From Sthenelais limicola (Eukaryota > Annelida > Polychaeta > Phyllodocida > Sigalionidae), in assembly GCA_942159475.1 (NCBI GenBank), contig OW804099.1:11109146-11173145 (forward strand): a stretch of 64,000 bases of DNA, given 5' to 3'. The position numbers and the translations under genes were made by a program. Under the pieces are notes generated by a model. It was not told the DNA's origin. It worked only from the letters and a program-made list of their open reading frames with translations, and searched no databases. Each line of letters starts with the position of its first letter. Within the stretch, counting starts at the first letter, position 1. This document shows positions 51,129 through 63,800 of this stretch, in pieces.

Positions 51129-51173
51129 TATTATTTAATAATTGATTGATCAGCCAGAGAGTCTTAGTGCATG
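51129..51173. other. Short spacer
   Basis: Unremarkable sequence between the minisatellite and a MITE. Confidence 0.3.
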
Positions 51174-51393
51174 TACTGTAAATTTATGTATTTATTTTTG
51201 CGTGGATAAATTTTCACGCACTTAGTATTTTGGCACCTTTTCGCGCGGATTTAAATTCGCACAGCAAGGAAGCCTCATGCCTGGTTTATGCAATAATTAT
51301 AGGTTTGTGCAGGATTTAATTTCGTGCAAATAGGCATGTGCCCAAAAATCACAAAAAATAAATACTGCGCAAACATTAATACGTTTACAGTAT
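51174..51393. mobile_element. MITE with TACTGTAAA ends
   Basis: Left TACTGTAAATTTATGTATTT and right AATACGTTTACAGTAT are imperfect inverted ends. Inside, TTTTTGCGTGGAT, TTTTCGCGCGGAT and CGTGCAAATAGG steps repeat in both orientations. Length about 220 bp. Confidence 0.65.
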
Positions 51394-52499
51394 ATAGGGT
51401 GTACAAACATCAAGACTCATAGGCCATCAACAAGTACAGTACTTCCAGTTTGAGGGCTCCTGAGGGGGGTGTCTAATTTTTCTTGTCGCTACCAAGAAAC
51501 AACAATTGTCACTTGTCACTAAGAGAATTCTTTTGTCGTTTGTCACTTAATTTCTGTAAAAATGGCCCGTTTTTTGTCGGTAAGGACTAATGAGGTCTTT
51601 GTTGATTTGTCAAGCTAAGAAAGTGTTTTTGTCATTTGTCACTTGATGCCCATGTCGATGGTCGATCATATATATATATTGAAACTTTATTTTTCCAAAT
51701 TCTTTTTTTACATATGGCCTACATGGGAAAACGGGTCACATATCTCTGCCTTGACAGTTCTTCCGACAGAACCCTCTAATTCACTATAACAAGAACATGT
51801 GTTTCTATAATACACACGAGAGAAATACATATAAAATAAATTTTCAAATTAAACGAGACTTACCTTGGGAAGGTGAAGTTTAATTTTAATTTAGTCGAGG
51901 ACACCACGAGGGGTGTGGAGAATAAACTTAATCTAAATTAACATATCATGTTACCACATTTATTGTGGGGGCTATGTAGCCTTGCCGTAGGTTTTAAACA
52001 ATTTTAAAGAGGGGGTAAGTCTTACAAGCTTACAAAATGTTGTGTAGGCAATTTACATGCCACCTCATGATTGGAATAAACAAATCATGATTACATGATG
52101 CACAGAAGAATCAGAAGAAGATCATAAGAATAGGCTGTGTCGATTCGTCGAATTAACCCCTCGAGAGCCCTAGTTTATTTCCTCCAGGAACTCAGAAATC
52201 CACCAACTGAGTCAAACGTTTATTTTGCACCAATAAATCATGTTTTAATTATTGTATCATATAGCGCATATTTGTATTTAGAAGGGAAACGAATCAATAA
52301 TTATTAATAAAATAAAATGAACATTTGGTAGAGAACTTTCTCATAAGGAATAATCTCCCTATATTTAAGCTGCACACCAGAAACTTCTCCTTAGACTCTC
52401 AGTCAGGGATTAATTGTACTTGCCTTGGTATTATATATTTGATATACCTTGGAAATACACATCTTTGATACTGAATTGACTATGTGAGTTGTGTTAAGC
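51394..52499. other. Intergenic, no gene
   Basis: About 51470-51660 has loosely repeated TTGTCACTTGTCACT phrases. The rest is AT-rich with no domain. Confidence 0.4.
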
Positions 52500-54376
52500 G
52501 CGATATCCACTTGCACGATAATCGGTCACCTAGCGGTCACCGACAATCGGTCACCGGGGGTCACCGACAATCGCGCAAGTGGATACCGGGGACCGACAAT
52601 CGGTCACCTGGTGCATTTTGTCGGTGATGTTTGTCGGTGACCCCTCCCGACAAAGTTAGAATCTTCTAACTTTGTCGGGAGGGGTCACCGACAATCGGTC
52701 CCCCCTGCAATTTTTTTTTTTTTTTTCGGCTGGTATGGCCATATCGATGTTGGTTATGATTGGGAAACACCCCAATAACATTTGGATCGACGTTATACTT
52801 CAATTCCACCTCAATATAGTCAATATTTGTGTCGATTGTATGTTATTTAAGTACTTTTTAAGGCATTTTTCCTGATTTTTTTCACCTTTTTCCGCTTATT
52901 TATTATCTATTATGGTTATTACCGCCTCCTAACAGTTGCTTATATTAGATATTATATATAGCCATATTATTGGTACAATATTTTAACATTGTGATTTATT
53001 TTTCTGGTATTTATTTTGGTTTCTACGTTAATTTTGGCTGGTATGGCCATATCAATGTAGGTTATCATTGGGATTCACCCCAATTACATTTGGATCGACG
53101 TTTTATTTCATTTCCCCTTTAATTTTGTCACTATTTCAAATTGATTATATTTTATGTTGGTCTTTTTAAGACATTTTTCTGCATTTCTCCTCTTATTAAT
53201 TATTTTGTATGGTTTTGGTGAATAGTGTTATTTGGAGTTAATTTGTACATTTATTTTTATCATTTCCATCATTCATTATAATTATTTATTTGCATTTTTG
53301 GGTGATTATTTTGACTATTTCGACTTCAAAAGACTCCCAATTGTACAGTATATTACACCATGTTGTAGCATACTTATTTAACGTAATATTTCTTTAATTA
53401 GATATACCGAATATAGGTTTTAATATATTTAATTCCATACTTAATAATTATGAGTAATTCTCCCAATCGAGCATCATTTGGTTTTCCAGCCTAGGGTGTC
53501 TACAACCTGTACTTGGGATTATCACACATGATAATGTGCTTAAATCGACCTTAAACTGACCTTAATCTGACCTTAAACCTGGATCGACTGTCCAACTCTG
53601 TGGTTACCAACTGACTGACCCCTGTGGCCTTAGACGTGGAGGCGATGATGAGGTGGTTACCATGGTCAGGAGGTGGTCTACGTGTCTCTGACCACGAGGG
53701 GATAGCTGCAGGCTGTTTAAAATAGATTAAACCCTCCGGGGTTAATCTAACCTTAAACAACAAGGCGCAGCTGGGGTTTGAGATATTTATTTATCTCATC
53801 TACGTAATATATATGACTAATTTGGTCGTTATTTGATCCTAAAATCGTCTTTTGCGTATTTGAATGGAAAAAATGGTATATTTTTCAATAGTTTTATCGT
53901 ATCCGCCCGCCCGAAATACATCAGAAATAGTCAAATACCCCCTATTTACTTAGATTTTCCTAAGAATTTGTGCATGGGGGTCTAAAATGGATTTTAGGGC
54001 CTTAAAAATGAAGAAAAATTAGGGAAGACCCAATAAAATGCTAGAAATAAATAGAAATGTTTAGTCAAACATAGTTTAAACTTATTTTACCATTGCGCCT
54101 TGACCTTAGCTACTATATGATCTTTATTTTATTTGTTTCGAATGGCTCTAAATCACAACTAAAATACAATATAAATGCCTGGTACACGATTATCGTACAA
54201 GTGGATACCAGTGACCGACGATCGGTCACCCCTAGGTGACCGATTGTCGGTGACATTTTTGTCTTGTAAGTAAATACCGGGAACCGACGAAGGTGACCGA
54301 CGATGGCAGGGAACCGATTGTCGGTCACCTCTGGACACTTTTGTCGGTTGTCGGTTGTCGGCTAAGTGGATATCGC
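52500..54376. mobile_element. 1.88-kb non-autonomous element with GGTCACCGACAATC repeats at both ends
   Basis: GCGATATCCACTT (52500-52512) and AAGTGGATATCGC (54364-54376) are perfect 13-bp inverted ends. The outer 190 bp on each side are packed with GGTCACC, CCGACAATCGGTC and CGATTGTCGGTGAC in both orientations. The middle is AT-rich with a phrase present twice, 305 bp apart (GGCTGGTATGGCCATATC at about 52730 and 53036). No transposase is visible; the 70-residue minus frame at 53551-53763 is unrecognised. Target duplication is not evident. Confidence 0.7.
52636..52689. repeat. Perfect 54-bp palindrome
   Basis: Arms of 26 bp, starting GGTGACCCCTCCCGACAAAG, are separated by only TC. No mismatch is present. 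It lies in the left end region of the 1.88-kb element. Confidence 0.95.
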
Positions 54377-54514
54377 ACTTTATACTTATTGATACCTTCA
54401 GTGATCAGGCGGACAGGTCTAAACTTATATTTGATTAGTAATTGCTAGTAATAGAGTCATTCCTAGTAATATGATTTGCTATAGTCATATTTACAAATAG
54501 TTGTTTGACTAAAT
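54377..54514. other. Short spacer
   Basis: No feature seen. Confidence 0.3.
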
Positions 54515-54990
54515 GGATCAGATTTTCAGAAAATGTACAACTCCAACCTCACCAATCTTCTCAAATTACCCGAATTTCAGACGAAAATAAATGTCACAGT
54601 TCAACTTAACCAAACACATTGCTAGAATCAATGCAATGCCAAATATACTCCCATTTATTTACCTTAATATATACCTTAAGTGTTATTCCTCCAGTTGTAC
54701 CATCTTACTCCACCATCTCCATCTCATGGGTCACATTTCCATAAAATGTGGCAGCTGTACACATTTAGTCAATTCTGCTAAATTAGGCTGCAATTTGGGC
54801 AATGCTAGGTAAATTCGAGTATATTTGGCATTGCATTGATTCTAGCAATCTCTCTGGTTAGGTTGAACTGTATTTTGGACTTTATTTTCGTCCGAAATTT
54901 GGGTTATTTGAGAAGATTGGCGAAGTTGAATTGTACATTTTCGGCACAGAACTCGTGTGTTTTCGGGTACATTTTCTGAAAATCTGACCC
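54515..54990. mobile_element. Two inverted MITE copies, GGGTCAGATTTTC family
   Basis: GGATCAGATTTTCAGAAAAT begins a left half (to about 54660). A longer copy in reverse follows from about 54760, with GGCATTGCATTGATTCTAGC, and ends ATTTTCTGAAAATCTGACCC at 54990. Both contain the family phrases AATGCCAAATATACTC and CTTCTCAAAT(A)ACCC. The head-to-head pairing makes a large hairpin. Confidence 0.75.
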
Positions 54991-57900
54991 ACATACACTG
55001 GCTCTCTTTCTCTCATGTTCCTCTTGCTCCAGCCCCACACGTCCTACTGTACCCTCTCGCTCTCTCAACCCCTTCTACCTGACCTACATCCCGCCCCCCG
55101 CCTGCACCCACTCCCCCCACCACACTGTGGTATCAGTATCCAGGCAGAGAGAGGAGGAGTGAGTATATTCACTGAGCGCCTGTTATATATGTGAGCAGGA
55201 GAGCGTATATGGGTCAGCTAGAGTTGTAGAAACTGGTGCTTTGGTAGTACACATCCCCGGTACACATCCTGGGTTGATATTAACTATAAACATACATCAC
55301 ATCAATATTTCTCTACATGAGCTAATACAGGGCATACACAATAATAATATAAACAAGTTTCAGATGATATAATGAAATTACGAACCTCGAATCGGGCCTC
55401 GAATGCCATCTGTGGGGATAACAAACAACAGTAAGGAGATGTCCACATGTGTTCTCTTGGTTTGGATGTAGGCCTACGGGCAGAATGCATCAGTACAGCA
55501 GTGAATATAATATAACGCGAAAAAATAAACTACTCTATACAGAGTAGCTAAAAGACCTTTAAATGACTTGGAAAAATCAGCACCAATATGACATATTTTT
55601 ACCTTGAAGTAATAGATAGTTAAAATCATAGAAAAACATTAGACCCTTTGGCTGCAGTTCCCACAAGGGCGGGGCAATGCCATATAGACTTCATCGAACG
55701 ACCAATATAGTATATTATTGGTAAATCCTGGTACAAATATATTTGTCTACATTTTCTTTAAACTGCTAGACCCATGGTCCATCTGACATACCTTATTATT
55801 CTTATATTTTTATATATAACTCTAAGCCTAAGTCGATTACAGTAAAAAAATTTAAGGTAACTGTCGGTAGAAATGGAATTAACTTTTCATATGGTGTGTA
55901 TATGTTTCATATACATTTATATCCGCGGGCCTAACCGGAACCGGAATTACTTCACGGCCAATGACTTGCCTAGCAACCTAGGCGGCAAGTTCAAACACTT
56001 TACAAAGCTGCACAGCAGTCGGCGGACAGACTTTGTTTTTTTTTATTCATTGTCATTTCTACGATTTTCTACGAATTACCGATTGTTCAAACTATTATCA
56101 AGCAGCTATGGGCTTTTGCAAAGCCTGCGAAAGGGAACACTCACACCCAGGGGAGGTTTCGTGTAAATACCGAACAAGAGCAAATGATACTATTGCAATC
56201 CAGATCTTATAATTAGTGGTGATAGTTTGTAGATGTCAGAGGAAGGACAAGACAACAAATGTATTACAACTGTATCCTTTAATGTTCCATTCCAGATGTT
56301 GGTCAGTCTCGCCCCCTCCATAGACTCCCAGTCCATATATATATACCCACTGTGAGTGTGCATGGCCCCCTCCCCCTAGACACTGTCTATAGACATAGCT
56401 TGGACTCCCATTATAAGGGTCACATCCACTATGCGACTCCACTGACTATGTGTATGGATAAATCATATCCATCACACTACCCCCCCTCCCCGTCCCCCTG
56501 TAATAACAGCATTATACAATATATCATGAGATATGTCCACGGTACAATACTAAGATACTGACTGTAGTTATATGGGTCAAATTTTTTTAGAATGTACAAT
56601 TGCGATTTTGTGAGGTTTAGGAAGATTGAAAAAAATAATAATAAGTATGAACTCATATTCCTTCTGACTGTTATCATACATGTTCCCACCGCCTAAAAAC
56701 ACCAATTAACCTCTCGCCGACCTACTTATGCCAAGCAGCGGTAACCAATTAGAGGCGAGGAACGCCATAACAAATACTGACCACATGGTCATCCCAAGGC
56801 TCGCTGGCCGGACCTCCGACAAACAAACGTGTTGACATCCTCTCTGTGTATAGGAATAGTATAGGGTGTACATGGGAGTAGGGTTGATGGAAGTCGATTG
56901 TACATTGATTTGTGGTTCTAAACATGGTTAAAAGGTATACTTCAAGTCTTGAGCAGATGAGCAATACACAAAGATTTAAGAGATCCCAATGGGTGGTTTT
57001 ATCTTAAATATAAATGAAATATTACGTACAGGAGAAGGGCTATAGAGTACACAATTGACCCAGACGCCTCTGGAACAGCCTCCCTCCCATATTGAGAATG
57101 GAGGAAATCATAGGAAAATCGTATGAGTCCAAATGACTCTAGATCAACTCTTAAATACATAAGATATTCAATATTTATTTTAACAGTTACTAAGACCTCA
57201 TTTGTACCCTTGGAGATGTCATCGTGAAATCTACAAGGGTGCTCTTGTTGTTTGGCATCTGAATCCAAGCGGTTTTAACCTCCAAGTGTTTATGACAACA
57301 TCAGAGATTAAAAAAGGAATTAATATACAAATAAATAAAGATTCCCACATGGGATATTTGGATAATGATAATCCCTTCTTCCCATTGAAGGTTTCATTGG
57401 TTTGGCACTACATGGTTTCGTGTCAATGGTGTTACATCCATGAATACCTATATGCTGAAGCATAAATGTACTTAGATACATACATACAGAGGAGTTTCCT
57501 ACAAGACTGCCTTTGTTAACCTTATGGCTGGGGATGTTTTAAGCCCCCAGATAGTGTTAGTTATTAATCTACCCTGGAGGTGAGACCAGCGATATTTTGT
57601 ATGATTAAATATAGGATTTGTAGGACCCTGGAGGTCCCCTATAGTCCCCCAAGATCCAGAGACAAGGCTATCGGTAGTGTGTAAAATGTGTAAAGGCTTT
57701 AAAACATGAATGAAAGTTGTGCTTTGATAACTTTTAATCAAGATACAAAAACCTTGGTATGAGTAGTTTTCCTTTAAACTGTCTTTTTTTCTCCCCGTCT
57801 TATACTGATGTCTCTGAGGGGTTTGGAGAAGAAAAAGTCCATAATCTGTAATAGAGAGGGAGCAGCCCGGTCATAGATTCTCTAACAGAATTTTGATTCA

Positions 57901-58221
57901 TCTTCTCATTAATATGTAGGCCCTTTCCCCACTTCTCTTTGCTAAAAGATCTCTCCATTTGTTTCTGGCGATGTGTACAATCAGAATTTAGAAATCGTTT
58001 TCCAAACGTTACTACCGTAGACCTAGCTATCTACCATTGGATTACCTATAGAGGCATGTATACATGCGTAGCCCGTGGTCAGTGTTTGTCGGAGGTGCGC
58101 GAAATGAGGTCAGCGGGACAGAGGGGAGGAGTTATCTTGCGCTCGGCGAGAGGTCAATTATACTCACCAACTCTCAATATTTCAGTTTTTATTGCAGTTG
58201 AAACAAGGTGATCTTTTTTGA
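54991..58221. other. Intergenic, no gene recognised
   Basis: At 56574 GGGTCAAATTTTTTTAGAAT + GTACAATTGC looks like an end of a MITE related to the GGGTCAGATTTTC family, and an inverted partner end lies at 61243-61276. Polypyrimidine text lies at about 55010-55120. Short frames show no domains. Confidence 0.4.
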
Positions 58222-60870
58222 GGGTATACCCGGTATCAAATGAAGTGGCAGCTTCTTAAATCCTTAATAACTCAGGACATAATGATTCAATTTCCAAATA
58301 TAAAATAATTCCTTATGAGGATTAAATGTTCCTTTACTGGTATACCAATCCATAACTATGGATCATCAAAGGATTTTATGTAAGACATGAAAGTAAATGG
58401 ATCACATTTCCACAAAACAGGAGCGTTTTGATCAGTAACATATGGTTCAAATATAAATTCAATAATGTTAGAGTTGTTGCCATAAACAGGGTGAAAACCT
58501 ATTTTCTGGCAACATATACATCTTTTCCATTAATATAGCAACTTATAACCAATTTATCATATTCAGTTTCCCTGGGAAAATTGGTTAAAGAATGCCATCT
58601 TTGATACCGGGCATCCCTTTACATATAATACCGGGCATCCCCCAGTAAAGTACCTTATATCTGACCTCTCACTGTGGCTACAAAAGTGGACAAATCCACT
58701 TGAAACCTAGCAAGTACATGAGCAGCATATACTTAGTACACAATTGATCTAAGTTCAAGTCACTCCTTGACTAAATGTCACCTCACTTGCCTGAGACAAA
58801 TACCTTCTCAAATATACCGGGCATCCCTCTATATACCGGGCATCCCCCTAAAAAGTACATGTTATCTGACGTCTCACTGTTGCTATTAAAATGGGCACAA
58901 GCACATGAAACTCAGTAAGTACATAAGAAATATGTGTGGTAATCCATACAGACTCTAAAATCAATGATAACAAATTAATGTAATGGATCATACCATTTTT
59001 GAATAAAAATATATATGGGTTGAGAACGTCAGAAAAATAAAATTTTCCAAATCTAATTTTTAACATTCCCACATGTTAGGGGAATAAACAGGCCATGTTA
59101 GTGCAAAAAATACAGAAGATAAAGTCACATGGGTAGAAGTTATGACAAAAATTCTACATTTCAGGGGATGCCAAGGGATGCCCGGTATCATGATTTTGAT
59201 TAAAGTTGAATTAAATTGCATGGAAATGAGGCATAAAGCCACATACATATGTACAGTAAGGCATGATATGTTCGGAGGGTAAGTTTTATGGTGATTTGTA
59301 GCTTCACAATGGACTTGGTGAAGGGTACTAGGATTGAAGGAGGGATGCCCGGTATCAGGGGATGCCCGGTATCAACAACTCTTTTAATACACTTTAAAAG
59401 AATATCTATTGTGTTTATGTACCAATTTTAACCTGAACTTTAAATAAAACATTGCAAGGGACATTGACACATAATATGAGGCCTCTACCTACAATAACAA
59501 TGCTATTTTGCTATCACTTATCAACAGAAAATGATTTGTGTGGGATGCCCGGTATCAATTCAAAATACATTTATCTCAACATCCCTGCCCCCATGCACAG
59601 CCTTAAATGTTTGTTGAACTATGCATATGACATTTCTGATCAATAAAAACAAACTTAAAATCACCTATATTGAGAAACAGTTATTAAATGTGCATAGAAA
59701 TTGAGTTAAAAGATAATGGTACCGGGCATACCCTCTTGGATTCTTGTTCATAGTAAGGCTGCATTGATCAGGAACAAGTTTCATTGAGCATGGTTGAAAA
59801 CAACTCTTTAAACATATTAATAATGATTAGACAGCTGAATATCACACAGATTGCTGATTACTGATCATCTTAACAATATTTTCACATCATGCAAGGGCGT
59901 GTATAATCCTATGTCACTCAAATTCTGGTGGACAATGTACACGAAATCTCAGGATTACCCATCCAACCACTAAATATGGTGGCTGACTTGGTTTCTAGAG
60001 TTAAAAACAGGGCCTTGGTCATGTGAAACCAGTTTGAATGTGTTTCCTAGTTGTTCCTTCCCTACCATACCGGGCATCCCTCAATATACCGGGTATACCC
60101 CTCATGTCATTTGCATTAATATCTCCACAATAAAATAATTTGGAACGTTGTATTTTGGTATCCATATTACGATAGATACTGGGATTACATTTATACAGAA
60201 TTTTAGTACCCCAGTTGCAGTTAAACATGATCTACATTATGATGTGTAGCAGGGCATACCCGGTACCAAATGGTATAAAATCTCCGGTCCTGTACACATT
60301 GAAGCACTGCCCTGCTAATATCTGCATTACTGGCCGAATTGTACCAAGATTGCATTAATAATATGTGATGTGTTTCAGGAAAATGAGTCATAAGTCGCAA
60401 AAAAATAATTTTGAGTTACCATTGTATTTGAAAAGATGAGATCAAGCCGATTCCAATGGTAGTAAACAGTCTAATAATCTAATAAGTATTTCTAAATTTT
60501 AAGTTTGATATTTTCGTTTTTGAAAAACAAATTCTCCAATATTTCTGGGGGTAAATAAACAGTAAACTAACTAAATGTAGTCCATATGAGGACCTTTAAA
60601 ACGAAAGGATATATTACATAGCTAGATTGTCCTGAAATTTGATACCTCGATTGATATAGCTATAGGTGATAAACCCTCCAAAAATTAGAACATTTAAAAA
60701 ATGTTATCTTGTGAGAAAAACACTTTGAAAAATATCAATTATGCGACTTATGACTCATTTTCCTGAAACACATCACATATATTAAAGTGTATTTTAGATA
60801 TTTTAAATCATATGTCACAGTTGAATATTAAGCCAGTATACTAAAATCTATCTTTGATACCGGGCATCCC
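58222..60870. repeat. Cluster of 14 TACCGGGCATCCC motifs in both orientations
   Basis: Forward copies start at about 58603, 58629, 58815, 58834, 59720, 60068, 60087 and 60858. Reverse copies (GGGATGCCCGGTATC) start at about 58222, 59175, 59342, 59359, 59542 and 60252. Four pairs lie within 17-26 bp of each other. The outer forms GAGGGTATACCCGGTATCAA (58220) and GGTACCGGGCATACCCTC (59719-59736) are inverted and might be ends of a 1.5-kb transposon, with the inner motifs as subterminal repeats. The intervening DNA is AT-rich and non-coding. Confidence 0.85.
60361..60780. mobile_element. MITE, AATGAGTCATAAGTCGCA family, 420 bp, perfect 39-bp ends
   Basis: ATATGTGATGTGTTTCAGGA + AAATGAGTCATAAGTCGCA at the left is exactly inverted at 60742-60780. 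The interior matches the copy at 26033-26432 (GATTCCAATGGTAGTAAACA, CACTTTGAAAAATATCAATT). The perfect ends suggest it is young. It lies inside the TACCGGGCATCCC cluster. Confidence 0.9.
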
Positions 60871-63800
60871 CTAGTGACCAGAAAAGATTGGACAATTGAG
60901 TATAGAGCTAACATACAGGTTATGAGGCCTAGTAGAAGGCTTAAACTTTCCCAAGTTGTCATTAATATGTATAAGGAATGAAACCAGGTGAAATGTAATA
61001 CGTAGAACAGTTATTTTGTTTTCAGAATGGAGGTACAGTGTGAAAAATTAGTCAATTTTGAGGTGTTTCACAAGAAAATCTACATTTAGAGTTATTTATT
61101 GCATACAAAACTTACGAATAACTATGCTAATGTGCACATTTTCGTAAAGCTTAGGATGTCTCCTTTCCAATGATACCAAGATCATAAGGATTGATTCATT
61201 GGTCTGCAATACCCATTCAGTATAATGTGCAAAGGTTGCAAATTTCGCAATTGTGCATTCTAAAAACATTTGACCCATATTCTTTCTTTCTTACATATCA
61301 GATACAATGCCATCATAAATGTTTTAAAAAAAGAGACAAACAAATGAATAAAACCCTGCCAAGCATATATCACTTCCCTTACCCACACACTCCCATGCAC
61401 ATCTCCAATCGGTTTACAATACCTTTCAAATCACAATGAATAAATTTTACATAGTCATATGATAATTAGAAAACAGAACCAGACAATACATACAGCAAAT
61501 GCTTAGAGCTTAACAATAAACAGTATACAATATAATATCAATGTGGTCCCACATCAAGCAAACATGACTATGATGGGGTTGTTCTACCTGAAAACATACA
61601 GTAAAGGCAATGTGTTTTTTCTATACCATGGCCTCTCCAAAACAACTAAGGTAATCTTTTGATGATTATAGCCCACGCATCATCCAAGGTAAGCTATCCT
61701 TGGCCAGCAGCACTCATGAACAAGAGGATATATTTAGGGGTTTGGTGAGTTTAGGATTCATACCACAGAGTCGTCCCGGGTTTTATTCACCAACCTCTGA
61801 CCAGAGTCTCTCTTGAGTTATCTCTGCAGCCCAAGGCTCCCCATGTGAATGTACAAACCCAACTGGGACTCTTCCCCCCTCCCACATGACCCCATACAAT
61901 AAATCTACCAACATTGGCCTATTCAATCGCTCAATTGTTGGGATTACCCCTGCAGTCAGCTCTGACTGTTTCCCCCCTCCCTCATTTCCCTACCGGATAA
62001 AATAACCAACATTTAGTAGGTTTTACCTCTGGGTCCATTTCCCGTCTCCCATCCCCAAGCAACAGGTCACTGCTGTACAGCTAGCCCGTCATCCTCCTGT
62101 GTCTTGAGTGTCCTACTAGCGTTGGTGGGCCCCCCAGAATGACCTTGTAGGCTGCAACTCAAAAGAACACCCTTCTTTCCTTCCTTATTTTTTTTTCTTA
62201 AGAAACAGGTCAATATCCCATAATTAAATTAATCCTCCTGTCATAAAAATTATTAAAAGAATCATGCATTGTTACCCAATAGTACCCACATTCCTTTCCC
62301 CCAAAATACAATTCTTACTGGTAGCAAACTTCCAAGCAGGCATTTTTAGAGGCTTTTTTGGAGAATACAAGACTTGCCATAGAGCCAAACAAGCCCTTTT
62401 CCCTTTATCGTCTTCATGGATTCTTACAATAACATACAATAATATAATAATAATATAAACATACATACAATAACATTATACAACAATATTGCCTATTAAT
62501 CTGACTCCTAGTAGTGTAATCATTTAGGCGGTCCAAGTGACTTCGGAGATGCAAAAAGGGGCATCTCTAAAACCCACCCAGCCTTATATTATGGCTCCGG
62601 TGCTCTTACAGTTATGGTCAATAATGAAACATGCCCTAGCTCTTTATCGTCTTCATGGACTCTTACAATGACATACAATAATATAATAATAACAATATTG
62701 CCTATTAATCTGACTCCTAGTTGTCTAATTATTTAGGCAGTCCTTGATTAAATACGATCGTCCTACCAAACTTTCTGTAGTGTCTGGCTTTCGGATCTTT
62801 TCCAAGTGACTTTGGAGCCGCAAAAAGGGCTGTTTTTCTACCTGACACTACTATATACCACAGTGAGGGCGCTATTAATAATAATCATAGCTAGTTCCAT
62901 AGCCCTTTCTGGTTGGTCAGTGCAGCTCTACGGTGGCCGCCCCTTAGAGTGGCGCCCATATCTTGACCTTCGTCCCCAGGCGGTGGGCGTTGCCAGTTCA
63001 TGGTTCATCGTTTTATTTCTGGGGTCCGCCCGCTCTGCATTTGCATCCTATTCCTCACACCCCTGAGACAAGGTTAGCACCTGACAAAGCCCAAGTAATT
63101 GGGGCTATGGCTCCCTCCTGGCCATGGAGTTGTATCGAGCTATAGTCATACCACCTGATGCTATTCATGAATATTAAACAAGGGAAATGTACTGGTGATT
63201 TCATGCAGGGGCCTCTGCATAGACCCATCTGCACCTCCTCTCACTAATATGCATAAATGCATAATTTCCACAAATCACCCACCCCCCTTGTCATAGACCA
63301 ACAGTGCCCTGCCTCAGAACTGCCACCCCATTGGCTCATTGAAATTACGATTATCCCCGTGGCAACTTCCACCAGCTCCTGCATGGGAGTAAGACATGAC
63401 GACCAGCTATAGAAAAGTATTTGTTTCCCTTTCAGAAAAATAACCTGCCCCCTCCCACCTATTATCCCTTCCCTTAATTAAAACAAAACATGAAAACACA
63501 CCACTAAACACAAAACCATACACTGTATGAATCCTTTCCATTGGGAAAATTAATCCATCACTATTACCATTATCATCAAAAGATTACAATCAATATTAAG
63601 TTACTCGAATCAAAATTACAGTTTTCTATTTTTTTTGTCTTTTTCTCTAAATACTCAATTAGGAATGGGCTATGAACTATAAAATGAAGTGACAGTATAT
63701 CTACCAAGCATATATTCGAATGTCAAAGAATCATTTGTACAACAAGAGCAGTGAAGCACACAACATCTCCACTCAAGTGAGATGAGTACGACACAATGTT

